Origin: Acinetobacter baumannii
GTDB lineage: Bacteria; Pseudomonadota; Gammaproteobacteria; Pseudomonadales; Moraxellaceae
Direction of reading: 5' to 3'
DNA: 64,000 nucleotides
NCBI RefSeq assembly: GCF_016508585.1
Contig: NZ_JADVOP010000011.1
Location: forward strand, 1-64,000
Notes under the pieces: model-generated
What the model was told of the DNA's origin: nothing
The model's database searches: none
The model's input: the letters and a program-made list of their open reading frames with translations, nothing else
Part shown: positions 8,939 to 19,030 of the stretch, piece after piece
Numbering within the stretch: the stretch's first letter is position 1
Layout of the letters: every line of letters begins with the position of its first letter
Program-made: the position numbers and the translations under genes

Positions 8939-10393
8939 ATGGAATTTATTCGAGAGTATGCGGATTGGTTCTACCTTGTTGGTGCGGTCCTTTTTATTTT
9001 GACTCTACGTGGTCTTTCAGGTCCTAAAACTGCGATTGCAGGTAACCGTTACGGTATGATTGCTATGGCGATTGCCGTGATCACCACCTTCTTTGTTGCA
9101 GATCATCCTGTAGTTTGGATGATTGGTGGAGCAATGGTGTTGGGCGCTATCGTGGGTATTGCACGTGCTCGTACTGTTCCAATGACGCAAATGCCTGAAA
9201 CTGTAGCATTGATGCATTCACTGGTGGGTTTGGCTGCGGTATTGATTGCGATTGCTGCGATTTTACATAACAACCAATTGACAGTTTTATTCACGCAGCA
9301 TGAATCTGCTTTAACTGCCGCAGGCGTACAGCATGCCCATATGAGCAAGGTTCATTTATTTGAATTGTTTGTAGGTTGCTTTGTTGGTGCGATTACCTTT
9401 ACTGCATCTGTGTTTGCTTATGGTAAGTTAGCTGCAAAGAAATGGGCAAAAACCATTTCAGGTGCTTGGGTTAAACCAGTTCAAGCGATCATTTTCCTTG
9501 CCATGCTGGCATGTGGAGTGTACTTCTTTAGCACAGGCAATATGCAAGCATTCTGGGCAATGACTGCATTGGCACTGGCATTCGGTTGGGTATGGATTGC
9601 ACCAGTTGGTGGTGGTGATATGCCTGTTGTGGTTTCACTGTTGAACTCATTCTCTGGATGGGCAGCAGCAGGTATTGGTTTTACTCTTGAAAACAACATG
9701 CTGATTGTTGCTGGCTCGCTGGTGGGTTCATCAGGTGCGATTCTGTCTTATATCATGTGTAAAGCAATGAACCGTTCAATCATCAATGTCCTGTTTGGTG
9801 GTGCGATGGGGGGTGCGGCAGTTGCTTCTGCGGACAAAGGTGAGCAGGTTCAGCGTAACTACCGTTCTGGTTCTGCGGATGATGCGGGCTTCTTGATGTC
9901 AAATGCTGACAGCGTCGTGATTGTACCGGGTTACGGTATGGCGCAGGGGCGTGCACAAAATGCAGTGAAAGAATTGTGTGAAATATTGAAAGAGCAAGGG
10001 GTAACTGTTCGTTTTGCAATCCATCCAGTTGCGGGTCGTATGCCTGGTCATATGAACGTATTGTTGGCTGAAGCTGATGTTGCATATGAAGATATTTTGG
10101 AAATGGATGAGATTAACTCAGACTTTCCTGCAACAGATGTGGTGTTGGTGATTGGTGCGAATGACGTTGTTAACCCTGCGGCTAAAGATGATCCGAGTTC
10201 ACCGATTTATGGTATGCCGATTCTTGAGGCACATAAAGCACGTACCATTATGGTTATCAAGCGCTCTATGGCAACAGGCTATGCGGGTCTAGACAATGAC
10301 TTGTTCTACAATGACAAAACCATGATGATTTTTGGTGATGCCAAGAAAGTTGTTGAAGAGATGACCAAAGCAATCAATGGTGGTGGGCACTAA
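8939..10393 (+). CDS. pntB: NAD(P) transhydrogenase subunit beta
   Basis: 484 residues: an N-terminal membrane domain of about nine helices (residues 1-270) followed by the NADP(H)-binding domain III. Domain III shows VPGYGMAQGRAQ (the GxGxAxxQA-type loop), HPVAGRMPGHMNVLLAEA and VIGANDVVNPAAKDDP, all standard for PntB. Works with PntAA and PntAB in the inner membrane. Last gene of the operon; hairpins with a T-tract follow. Confidence 0.95.
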   Translation: MEFIREYADWFYLVGAVLFILTLRGLSGPKTAIAGNRYGMIAMAIAVITTFFVADHPVVWMIGGAMVLGAIVGIARARTVPMTQMPETVALMHSLVGLAAVLIAIAAILHNNQLTVLFTQHESALTAAGVQHAHMSKVHLFELFVGCFVGAITFTASVFAYGKLAAKKWAKTISGAWVKPVQAIIFLAMLACGVYFFSTGNMQAFWAMTALALAFGWVWIAPVGGGDMPVVVSLLNSFSGWAAAGIGFTLENNMLIVAGSLVGSSGAILSYIMCKAMNRSIINVLFGGAMGGAAVASADKGEQVQRNYRSGSADDAGFLMSNADSVVIVPGYGMAQGRAQNAVKELCEILKEQGVTVRFAIHPVAGRMPGHMNVLLAEADVAYEDILEMDEINSDFPATDVVLVIGANDVVNPAAKDDPSSPIYGMPILEAHKARTIMVIKRSMATGYAGLDNDLFYNDKTMMIFGDAKKVVEEMTKAINGGGH

Positions 10394-10420
10394 GCCAATA
10401 GCGGATTAAATCCCCCCAAC

Positions 10421-10468
10421 CCTCCTTTGATCAGGGAGGGAGCCTAACCGCCTTCGGGCGGTTTTTTA
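10421..10468 (+). terminator. Double hairpin terminator of the pnt operon
   Basis: A first inverted repeat (CCTCC at 10421-10425, GGAGG at 10435-10439) is followed by a strong hairpin, ACCGCC-TTCG-GGCGGT at 10447-10462, that runs directly into TTTTTT. The second is a textbook intrinsic terminator. Confidence 0.9.
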
Positions 10469-10517
10469 TTCCAGTCATTTTAATGCTATGATTTTGATAA
10501 AAATTGACTGAATAAAA

Positions 10518-11225
10518 ATGATGAAGCAACCATTTAAAATAATCCATCAAAGCTCAGGAATTTGTCTGGCACTTTTTTTGTCCATAGCGCACGCACAAGT
10601 TTTTGAAATTCAAAATGGTTCTAAACACTATGATGCCAGGATTGAGATTGCGTGTGAAAAAGATGAATGTGGTGCCAAGGCCGAAGTAAAACTATTTAAA
10701 AAGGGCAGTAAAACGGTATTTCAAGCATTTCATTCTGATGAACTGACCATGTATTTGGATGAAAATTTTAAACCGAGTGTTAATGTGATACAGCTCTATG
10801 GTGAACAAAGTCCTTTGATTTTTGATGATTTTAACTTCGATGGAACACAAGACCTTGCGATTAGAAACGGCAATTATGGTTCTTATGGCGGTCCTGTGTA
10901 TGATATTTATGTATTTAATCAGAGCAAGAATCAATTTGTTTTGAGTCAGGAGCTGTCTGTGCTCACTCAAGAAAATTTAGGTATGTTTGAGCTGGACAAA
11001 AAGCGTAAACGGATCATTACCTTTAATAAAAGTGGCTGTTGCTACCATATTCGTTCTGAGTATCAAGTTGTACCTGGAAAAGGTTTATTGCTGGTTCGCG
11101 AGTCTATTGAAGATGAGCTTACTTCAAGTGGAAATCAGGTTAAAGTTACAGAGCGTCAATTAATTAATGGAAAATGGAAAGAAAAAACCAAGTATTATTC
11201 AACTGAAAAATACTATGCTCGATAA
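10518..11225 (+). CDS. Secreted protein, XAC2610-like
   Basis: 235 residues with a signal peptide (hydrophobic ICLALFLSIAHA, cleavage near residue 26). The central part, FDDFNFDGTQDLAIRNGNYG then GSYGGPVYDIYVFN, followed by NKSGCCYHIRSEYQV, matches the XAC2610-related group of periplasmic or extracellular proteins, with an FG-GAP-like Asp-rich turn that could bind calcium. The double Cys in SGCCYH is typical of the group. Function is unknown. It is a monocistronic gene between the pnt terminator and the secF terminator. Confidence 0.65.
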   Translation: MMKQPFKIIHQSSGICLALFLSIAHAQVFEIQNGSKHYDARIEIACEKDECGAKAEVKLFKKGSKTVFQAFHSDELTMYLDENFKPSVNVIQLYGEQSPLIFDDFNFDGTQDLAIRNGNYGSYGGPVYDIYVFNQSKNQFVLSQELSVLTQENLGMFELDKKRKRIITFNKSGCCYHIRSEYQVVPGKGLLLVRESIEDELTSSGNQVKVTERQLINGKWKEKTKYYSTEKYYAR

Positions 11226-11393
11226 TCGCTATTTTAAATTTTTTTAGTCTGACAATAATGTAAAAAAAGCTCTTCACTTTTATGTGGTTTAGTCCTATGT
11301 ATGTCGTTTAACCCTGTACCTACAGAGGCTTACTCTGTTTGATAAATCATGAAAAAACAACATTCGCACAAATTCTAATTGATATTGAGACAT

Positions 11394-11419
11394 AAAAAAG
11401 CCCATCCTAAGATGGGCTT
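11394..11419 (-). terminator. Terminator of the secDF operon
   Basis: A perfect 9-bp stem (AAGCCCATC at 11398-11406, GATGGGCTT at 11411-11419) with a CTAA loop. On the minus strand it is followed by six T residues. It lies 23 bp past the secF stop. Confidence 0.9.
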
Positions 11420-11441
11420 CTAGCACAAGAAAAACTAAATT

Positions 11442-12410
11442 TTAGTGAGGAATATGTTCTTCATCTTCAAATTCAGGTTTAACCTGTACAATAAAGTCTT
11501 GTCGGTTTAGACCACGCCACAATGCAAATGCAGTACCAATATAGATTGATGAGTAAGTACCCACAAATACACCAATAAACATTGCAACAGAGAACCAGTG
11601 TAAACCATCGCCACCCAAGAACATCATTGCAAGTACAACCAGCAAGAGGGTCATTGAGGTATGGATGGTACGCTTTAAGGTTTCAGTCAATGCAATATTG
11701 ACGATCTCTAACGGCGTTGCACCACGAATCTTGCGGAAGTTTTCACGAATACGGTCAGATACAACAATGTTATCGTTTAACGAGAAACCGATTAATGCAA
11801 GAATAGCTGCCAAAACAGTCAGGTCAAACGGCCATTGCATCATTGCAAAAATACCAATCGTTACGATCACATCATGCAGTAATGAAAGGACAGCACCAAC
11901 TGCAAGTTTAAACTCGAAGCGAATGGTGACATAGATCAGCATCAGCAACATTGCAAGTGCAACTGCACCCGCAGAACGCAAATACAGTTCATTACCCACT
12001 TGACCACCCACAGAGTCCACTTTGTGGACAACCGCTGCATTGTTCGGTAATTGAACGGCTTTGGTGATGGTGTTGCTTAAGTCTTCGACTTTCAGATCTT
12101 GTGCAGGCATACGAACAATAAGGTCTTTATTTGAACCTAAAGTCTGTACAACAGCATCTTTAAAGCCGGCTTGGTCCAGGTTTGCAATCACGTCAGCAGG
12201 TTTTGCTGCATGTTGATAATTCAATTCAGCAGAAACACCACCTGTAAAATCTAGACCTAGATTTAAACCTTTGGTTGCAATAAAGAAGATACTGGCAATT
12301 GTAAGAATGATCGAGATGATTGCCGCAGGTTTGGCAATCTTCATGAAATTAATTACATGCTCATCATCAGGGCGGCCATATTTCTTTTTCGGTTGAGTCA
12401 CATCAGTCAT
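11442..12410 (-). CDS. secF: Protein translocase subunit SecF
   Basis: 322 residues with six membrane segments and a periplasmic loop after the first. With SecD and YajC it forms the accessory complex that uses the proton gradient to pull secreted proteins out of SecYEG. Typical motifs are GLNLGLDFTGGVSAELNY (about 49-66) and IGFSLNDNIVVSDRIREN (about 210-227). The start lies 10 bp after the secD stop, so the two are co-transcribed. Confidence 0.96.
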   Translation of the reverse strand: MTDVTQPKKKYGRPDDEHVINFMKIAKPAAIISIILTIASIFFIATKGLNLGLDFTGGVSAELNYQHAAKPADVIANLDQAGFKDAVVQTLGSNKDLIVRMPAQDLKVEDLSNTITKAVQLPNNAAVVHKVDSVGGQVGNELYLRSAGAVALAMLLMLIYVTIRFEFKLAVGAVLSLLHDVIVTIGIFAMMQWPFDLTVLAAILALIGFSLNDNIVVSDRIRENFRKIRGATPLEIVNIALTETLKRTIHTSMTLLLVVLAMMFLGGDGLHWFSVAMFIGVFVGTYSSIYIGTAFALWRGLNRQDFIVQVKPEFEDEEHIPH

Positions 12411-12420
12411 CTTCGATCTC

Positions 12421-14322
12421 CTATATGCTCAACTTATTCAAGTTACGTTTACGGCCGTATACGAGTTGGACAATTGCACGAGTGACTGTAATTGCAGTAA
12501 ACATTGAGCAAATAATACCAATCATCAGTGTAACAGCGAAACCTTTGATCGGACCTGTACCAATCGCAAACAGAATAAATGCAACCAAGAATGTGGTTAA
12601 GTTTGAGTCGAGAATAGTGTTATAGGCTCGATCATAACCCGCAATAATAGCCTGTTTGGGGGAGGCTCCCCAGCGCATTTCTTCTCGTATTCGCTCACAG
12701 ATGAGTACGTTGGCATCTACCGCCATACCAATTGTGATCACGATCCCCGCAATTCCGGGCAAGGTCAACGAAGCACCAATCCAGGACATGACGGTCAGAA
12801 GCATTGCCAGGTTAATCACCAGGGCAATATCAGCAATTAAGCCAAATAAACGGAAGAATACGATCATCCAAAGCGCAACCAGGATGAAACCAACTTGTGT
12901 AGAAAGTACACCTTTATCGATATTTTCTTGACCTAAGCTAGGACCAACCACACGTTCTTCGACAAAGTACATTGGGGCAGCCAAAGCACCTGCACGAAGC
13001 ATCAACGCAAGCTCAGAGGCTTCTTGAGGTGAATCCAGACCTGTAATACGGAAAGATGAACCTAATACAGCTTGAATGTTCGCAGCATTGATTACTACAG
13101 ATTCTGTATATGGCGTACGGACTTCAGTCATTGCACCTGTAACTGGATCTGGAACCGAGGTAATTTTCTGTTTATTTTCAATAAACAAAACGGCCATGCG
13201 TTTACCCACCGCGTTACGTGTTGCATCCGACATCAACTTGCCGCCAGCAGTGTCTAAAGTAATATTTACTTCAGCGCCACCAGTATCCTGACTAAAGCCA
13301 CTCGATGCGTTTTGGACACGTTCACCCGTTAAAATACGGTTGCGGTTTAATAACAACTCACGACCACTGTCTAGCGATTCATAAGCAAAAACTTCAGTAC
13401 CCGGCGGTAAAGGTTGCCCATTGTATTTACCTGTAAAACGGTCAATATACTGATCATTTAAGTCTGAAACTAAACGGAATTCTAAGTTTGCAGTACGGCC
13501 CAAGACACGTTTTGCCTCAGCAGTATCTTGCACACCCGGCAGTTCAACCACGATACGGTTACTGCCTTGACTTTGCACCAATGCCTCAGCGACACCTAAT
13601 TCGTTAATACGATTTCGTAGCGTGGTTAAGTTCTGGTTCAATGCATAAGACTGAATGTCTTGCTTGGTCGCATCGTTATAGGTCAACTTAAGCGTAGAAC
13701 CCGTATCCGTAGCTAAAGCTTGTTGATTATATTTATTTCCATCGCGACGTAAGAAATCCATAACCGCTGCACGGTCATCATTATTGGCAAACTGGATGGT
13801 AATTACATTGTTATTCAATGCAAGACTATTGAAATTAATCTTGTTGTCACGGAATTCACGACGTAAATCAGTTGCTGATGTTTCCATACGTTGTGCAATC
13901 GCTTTGTCCATATCTACTTCAAGTAGGAAATGGACACCACCACGCAAGTCCAAACCGAGCTTCATTGGCTTGGCACCAATTTTTTGTAGCCACTCAGGTG
14001 TTGTTGGCGCAAGGTTTAAGGCAATCGTATAGTTTTCGCCCAAACCTTTGCTCAGTACATCTTTTGCCTTTAACTGGGCTTCTGATGTGCTTAAACGTAA
14101 GAGGGCAGCATTGTTGGTGAAAGTATTATCATGACTGCTAATATTTTCACTTTTTAAAATTTGCTCTGCTTTTTGTATCACTGATTTGTCAATCGTGGTA
14201 CCAGCCTTGGCACCCGAAATTTGAACAGCAGGTTCATCAGGATATAAACTTGGCAGCGCGTATAATGTACTGATTACTAGTACCACTAGAATCAATAAAT
14301 ATTTCCATGCAGGGTAACGCAT
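12421..14322 (-). CDS. secD: Protein translocase subunit SecD
   Basis: 633 residues, normal for gammaproteobacterial SecD. One N-terminal membrane segment, a large periplasmic region with MKLGLDLRGGVHFLLEVD (about 120-137), then five C-terminal membrane segments with GIAGIVITIGMAVDANVLI (about 522-540), the conserved proton-path helix. Works with SecF, encoded 10 bp downstream. A hairpin with a T-run separates it from yajC upstream. Confidence 0.96.
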   Translation of the reverse strand: MRYPAWKYLLILVVLVISTLYALPSLYPDEPAVQISGAKAGTTIDKSVIQKAEQILKSENISSHDNTFTNNAALLRLSTSEAQLKAKDVLSKGLGENYTIALNLAPTTPEWLQKIGAKPMKLGLDLRGGVHFLLEVDMDKAIAQRMETSATDLRREFRDNKINFNSLALNNNVITIQFANNDDRAAVMDFLRRDGNKYNQQALATDTGSTLKLTYNDATKQDIQSYALNQNLTTLRNRINELGVAEALVQSQGSNRIVVELPGVQDTAEAKRVLGRTANLEFRLVSDLNDQYIDRFTGKYNGQPLPPGTEVFAYESLDSGRELLLNRNRILTGERVQNASSGFSQDTGGAEVNITLDTAGGKLMSDATRNAVGKRMAVLFIENKQKITSVPDPVTGAMTEVRTPYTESVVINAANIQAVLGSSFRITGLDSPQEASELALMLRAGALAAPMYFVEERVVGPSLGQENIDKGVLSTQVGFILVALWMIVFFRLFGLIADIALVINLAMLLTVMSWIGASLTLPGIAGIVITIGMAVDANVLICERIREEMRWGASPKQAIIAGYDRAYNTILDSNLTTFLVAFILFAIGTGPIKGFAVTLMIGIICSMFTAITVTRAIVQLVYGRKRNLNKLSI

Positions 14323-14340
14323 TCGCTTTCTTCTTAAAAT

Positions 14341-14365
14341 GAAAAAGTCGTGCTAAGTGCACGAC
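14341..14365 (-). terminator. Hairpin with T-run between yajC and secD
   Basis: GTCGTGC (14347-14353) and GCACGAC (14359-14365) form a perfect 7-bp stem; read on the minus strand it is followed by CTTTTTC-like bases to 14341. It would act as a partial terminator or attenuator after yajC, only about 19 bases before the secD start. Confidence 0.6.
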
Positions 14366-14375
14366 CGTTTTATGA

Positions 14376-14705
14376 TTAAAGGTTATTTAATGTGCCTTCA
14401 GGCAGAACTGAAATAACGCTTGCACGTTGAACTTTGACTTCATTTCCTTTGCTCAGTTCAACCACTGCAAAGTCTCCGTCGATTTTCAGGATACGACCCA
14501 TTAAGCCGCCTGCAAATACAACTTCACTGCCCACACCTAAGCTCTCAATCAAAGTACGGTGTTCTTTTGCACGTTTTGCTTGAGGACGCCAGATGAGAAA
14601 ATAGAAGATCGCGATAAATACAACGATCATCAAAATGTTTGCCATCATGCCTGGACCTTGTGCAGGCGCTGCCGCAGCGTGAGCAGAAGAAATAAATAAA
14701 CTCAT
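14376..14705 (-). CDS. yajC: Preprotein translocase subunit YajC
   Basis: 109 residues with one N-terminal membrane helix (about 20-40: MMANILMIVVFIAIFYFLIW) followed by the family signature RPQAKRAKEHRTLIESLGVG and a small beta domain (GSEVVFAGGLMGRILKIDGD). It associates with SecDF in the inner membrane. It lies between tgt and secD in the conventional order. Confidence 0.95.
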   Translation of the reverse strand: MSLFISSAHAAAAPAQGPGMMANILMIVVFIAIFYFLIWRPQAKRAKEHRTLIESLGVGSEVVFAGGLMGRILKIDGDFAVVELSKGNEVKVQRASVISVLPEGTLNNL

Positions 14706-14839
14706 TTCAGTTTCCTAATGTTAAAAATTTTCTGCCATTTGCATGGCTTTTAAATCGACTTGTTCTGCAATTTACCTTGTCTTGGGTTTCAGCGCAAATA
14801 CTGTTGAATTAATCTTCAATTCAGCTTGATATTGGGGCA

Positions 14840-16057
<1,218 letters not shown>

Positions 16058-16181
16058 TCATGTTATTTTTCATCGTGTTAAAAAATTTAAGACGCGACTT
16101 GATTTATGGTGGGGAAATAAATTTTCGAATGATGTTTGTATTTTGTTTATCATGGATATTTTTATTTTATTTTTATAAAAG

Positions 16182-16205
16182 AAGTGGACTTTAGCCCACT
16201 TTTTT
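16182..16205 (-). terminator. Terminator after the small membrane-protein gene
   Basis: AAGTGG (16182-16187) pairs with CCACTT (16196-16201), with further A/T pairing available outside the stem. On the minus strand it is followed by CTTTTAT and lies just past the stop of the gene at 16221. Confidence 0.6.
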
Positions 16206-16220
16206 AGTTCAGCTATCAGA

Positions 16221-16637
16221 TTAATCTTTGGCTTTGCGACTCATGGCAATTAAACCAATGATCACGAGAACCAAGATGAAAATTCCATAATGATTCCAGA
16301 AATTACGCTGCATTTTGTTTTCTTGGTAATCAGGATTTTTATTTAAGGATGCAATCACATCTTCTGGTAATTCATAAAAAGTATCTGGTTCAGCATCGGC
16401 CATGCCAACCAGTGTGCAATCCCAAGTTCTTACATCTGCCCATAAAATTCCAAAGTGACTACATTTGTAGCCCACATTTAAGTTCTTGAGGTCTTCATAT
16501 TGGCTGATGAGTTCTTGTGGAAAAGCTCCCACTTTAAACATTTCATCACCGGTATTGAAAACCAACAGTCCTTTTGCTTGAGCAGGAATCTGCCACATAA
16601 GGCATAGGCATAACATCATCAATAGTTTTTTTAACAT
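16221..16637 (-). CDS. Hypothetical exported, C-terminally anchored membrane protein
   Basis: 138 residues: signal peptide (LLMMLCLCLMWQIPAQA, cleavage near residue 21), a periplasmic domain of about 90 residues with two cysteines (KCSHFG, WDCTLVG) that could form a disulfide, and a membrane helix near residues 116-132 (YGIFILVLVIIGLIAMS) ending in RKAKD. Family not recognised. GGAG lies 8 bases before the ATG. It is the last gene of the block inserted between queA and tgt, and has its own terminator. Confidence 0.75.
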   Translation of the reverse strand: MLKKLLMMLCLCLMWQIPAQAKGLLVFNTGDEMFKVGAFPQELISQYEDLKNLNVGYKCSHFGILWADVRTWDCTLVGMADAEPDTFYELPEDVIASLNKNPDYQENKMQRNFWNHYGIFILVLVIIGLIAMSRKAKD

Positions 16638-17314
16638 TGTATAGCTCCAATCTTAAGATTGTTTTTTATAAGTTGATCGTTTTGTTCTAAAAATAGTCAT
16701 TTTTTTTAGCGGTTTGAAAATTATCAGAAATTTAACAGAATGTCATTTTTATCTTAAGCCTATCCATATTTATAATCTTCGATGAGGATCGTGATTTGCA
16801 AATCATGATTTATCTATAGGTTTTAAGGTAGATTTATACTCAACATCTATAAAAATCCATACATTAAAATATAATTTCTATTGATCAATAAAATCAATGC
16901 GATGAATTTATTGTTGAATGATAGAAGGCTTTTACTGCCACGCTTTGCCATCTAGGCTTGAAATAAATTGGCGTAGACGAATCCGCATTTTGCTTAACCC
17001 ATTGCCTGTCGAACAGCATGCTTGTAATGCAAACAAGGCAGTTCTGTGTTTTTGCTCATAATTCTGCCCAACAAGGTTGCCTTGATGTTGCCTTATGATA
17101 AAAACCAGTGATGATACCAAAGTACAAAATACATGATGTGTATAAAAATATAGCGTTGACTGGGTATCAATGAATGAAATCAAATCACTGGTATGAATAA
17201 TCTGGGGTGGCTAGATGTAAAGCTAAAGATGGAATTCAAGGAACAAATCAAAAAAACCTCCTTGGAAATGATCTAAGAAGGCATGAAAAATATTTGAGAC
17301 AATGGTAATGATGA
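16638..17314. other. About 680-bp region without a convincing gene
   Basis: The only sizeable frame (16932-17183, minus strand) starts with TTG, has no ribosome binding site and an odd composition, and I do not accept it. AT-rich; nothing else is recognised. Confidence 0.45.
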
Positions 17315-17884
17315 TTAATTGAAGTTGGGTTTGTAATCAAAATTTTGAGTCACCACATTATCTGAAAACGGACGAATAGTTTTCTTGGCTAAAGTAATGG
17401 TATTAATCATATTATTCGGGAAAATTTCGATGGTGTTATTAAACTCCTCAACATTACGGTTGAAGATTGTAATTGCTGCCCCGACATTTTCATTTTGCTC
17501 TTGAATATCATCCATCATTTTTGCATATAAGGTATCTGCTTTCAGTTCAGGATAGTTTTCTACCACCACATTTAAACTTTTCATTAAGTCCTGATTGAGT
17601 TTTTCAACATGTTGCAATTGTGAAACATCTGTATTGTTGAGGTTCAAATTTAAAATTTGCTGACGCAGTTCAGTCACTTTTTCTAAGGTCGATTTTTCAA
17701 ACTGAGTATATTGCGCCAATGTCTGTTCAAGCGTTTCAAGTGTTTTGACTTTTTGACGCTCAAAATTAGCCACTTCAGCCCATGCGCGTTGGGTGGCATT
17801 GAAATAACGCACGATATTATTTCTGACCAGTATGCCCCAAACAACAATTGCGACAAAAATCCCAATAAAGATGATTAAACCCAT
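17315..17884 (-). CDS. lemA: LemA family protein
   Basis: 189 residues: one N-terminal membrane helix (LIIFIGIFVAIVVWGILV, residues 3-20), then a helical domain with the LemA pattern (NATQRAWAEVANFERQKV, EQTLAQYTQFEKSTLEKV, and C-terminal ITIFNRNVEEFNNTIEIFP). LemA proteins are membrane-anchored helical bundles of unclear function, often encoded next to DUF3137 or TPM-domain proteins. It lies 19 bp after the DUF3137-like gene on the same strand, so probably is co-transcribed with both paralogues. Confidence 0.85.
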   Translation of the reverse strand: MGLIIFIGIFVAIVVWGILVRNNIVRYFNATQRAWAEVANFERQKVKTLETLEQTLAQYTQFEKSTLEKVTELRQQILNLNLNNTDVSQLQHVEKLNQDLMKSLNVVVENYPELKADTLYAKMMDDIQEQNENVGAAITIFNRNVEEFNNTIEIFPNNMINTITLAKKTIRPFSDNVVTQNFDYKPNFN

Positions 17885-17903
17885 TCTGATTATTCCTTAT
17901 GAT

Positions 17904-18929
17904 TTATGAAATCAAGTTTAGCATGCTCTGTTTGAATTTTTCATATTCAGGCATGGTTAATGTTCTTAAATGTCCACGCAGTGCCGAGATGTCCTGAGGA
18001 CTTTGCTTTTTTCGAGCAATTCGAAATAAGTTTTGATCACCCATGTAGCACAACATATTTTCCTCAAAATGATAAACAATATCACCGGAATATTGTTGAA
18101 AAAAATCACTTAATTTTAAGGTGATACTGGGACTAATGATTCGCGCCAATTGATGTTGATTATAGCCGAAGATATGTAAGTTTTGGTTCACCAAAATATC
18201 CGCAGTTTTCCAGCGTTGTGTATAGGGCGGTGCGAATTCATGATGTTTATTACTGGCAGCAAATCCCAATGCAGGCATTTGAAAAATAAAGGCACCCCAT
18301 TGGTCTTTGTGAATCTCTCTGATTTTCTGTTTTTCACCTTGGCTATTCGGGAGTGAAAATTCATCAATATAATGATAGTGAAATAGCATCACATGATGTT
18401 CTTTTTCTCCATCAAACCATAGGGTAGAGGCGAATTGCTCGATTTCATTTGAGACATTGCCTTGGGCAAAAAATGGAAAGGTTTGTTTCAATCTGCTCAT
18501 CACCAATAAGGTATTGGTTGTGGTTGAGATATGACTGGGAGTTTTATTGAAATGTAAGTCATATCTCAGCAGCATGATCTTCTGTTCAAGAAAAGCAATG
18601 ACTTGATCAATTGGATCACTCGGTTCATAAATTAAATAGGCAGCAAAACAGCATAACAATCCAGCTAAGAATACGAGTGGGTAGGGGATGAATGGATGAA
18701 AAAACCAACCAATTACAGCAGTCAGTATTCCCACAATAAACAGAAATCGAGGAATGACATTATAAAAAAATAGATCTTTGCTTTCTCCCCACGGATGTAG
18801 ACCATCCAAAATATCTTGGGCAGATTGAGCCTGTTGCCCAATATCCCACAGTCGAGCTATGTTACGCATCACATGCTGATTTTTTCGAGTGCGATAATGC
18901 AATAATCGCTCAACGGTTTCTATAGGCAT
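17904..18929 (-). CDS. DUF3137-like membrane protein, paralogue 1
   Basis: 341 residues: a cytoplasmic N-terminus, a two-helix membrane hairpin (about 58-100: FLFIVGILTAVIGWFF, PLVFLAGLLCCFAAYLIY), then a large soluble domain with FHYHYIDEFSLPNSQGEKQK and an end motif LTMPEYEKFKQSMLNLIS. The hairpin-plus-domain layout and LemA neighbourhood fit DUF3137 proteins; the assignment is by architecture and context. Clearly paralogous to the next gene upstream (compare NYHYVDEVETRDSEGKTKTE and MSMPDYEQLKQSLLTIL). Function unknown. Confidence 0.7.
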   Translation of the reverse strand: MPIETVERLLHYRTRKNQHVMRNIARLWDIGQQAQSAQDILDGLHPWGESKDLFFYNVIPRFLFIVGILTAVIGWFFHPFIPYPLVFLAGLLCCFAAYLIYEPSDPIDQVIAFLEQKIMLLRYDLHFNKTPSHISTTTNTLLVMSRLKQTFPFFAQGNVSNEIEQFASTLWFDGEKEHHVMLFHYHYIDEFSLPNSQGEKQKIREIHKDQWGAFIFQMPALGFAASNKHHEFAPPYTQRWKTADILVNQNLHIFGYNQHQLARIISPSITLKLSDFFQQYSGDIVYHFEENMLCYMGDQNLFRIARKKQSPQDISALRGHLRTLTMPEYEKFKQSMLNLIS

Positions 18930-19030
18930 AACTGCTCATCATGATTTGGCTTTTCAGCAACTAAAATTTTAAATATTTTATCGATAATTATCGGATAAAT
19001 CACACTAATTACCAATTAACTTATTTATTT

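Noticed and set aside
16932..17183. 83-codon minus-strand frame in the gap between the small membrane gene and lemA
   Set aside because: It starts with TTG, lacks a ribosome binding site, and its composition (runs of His, Phe, Cys) is unlike a normal protein.
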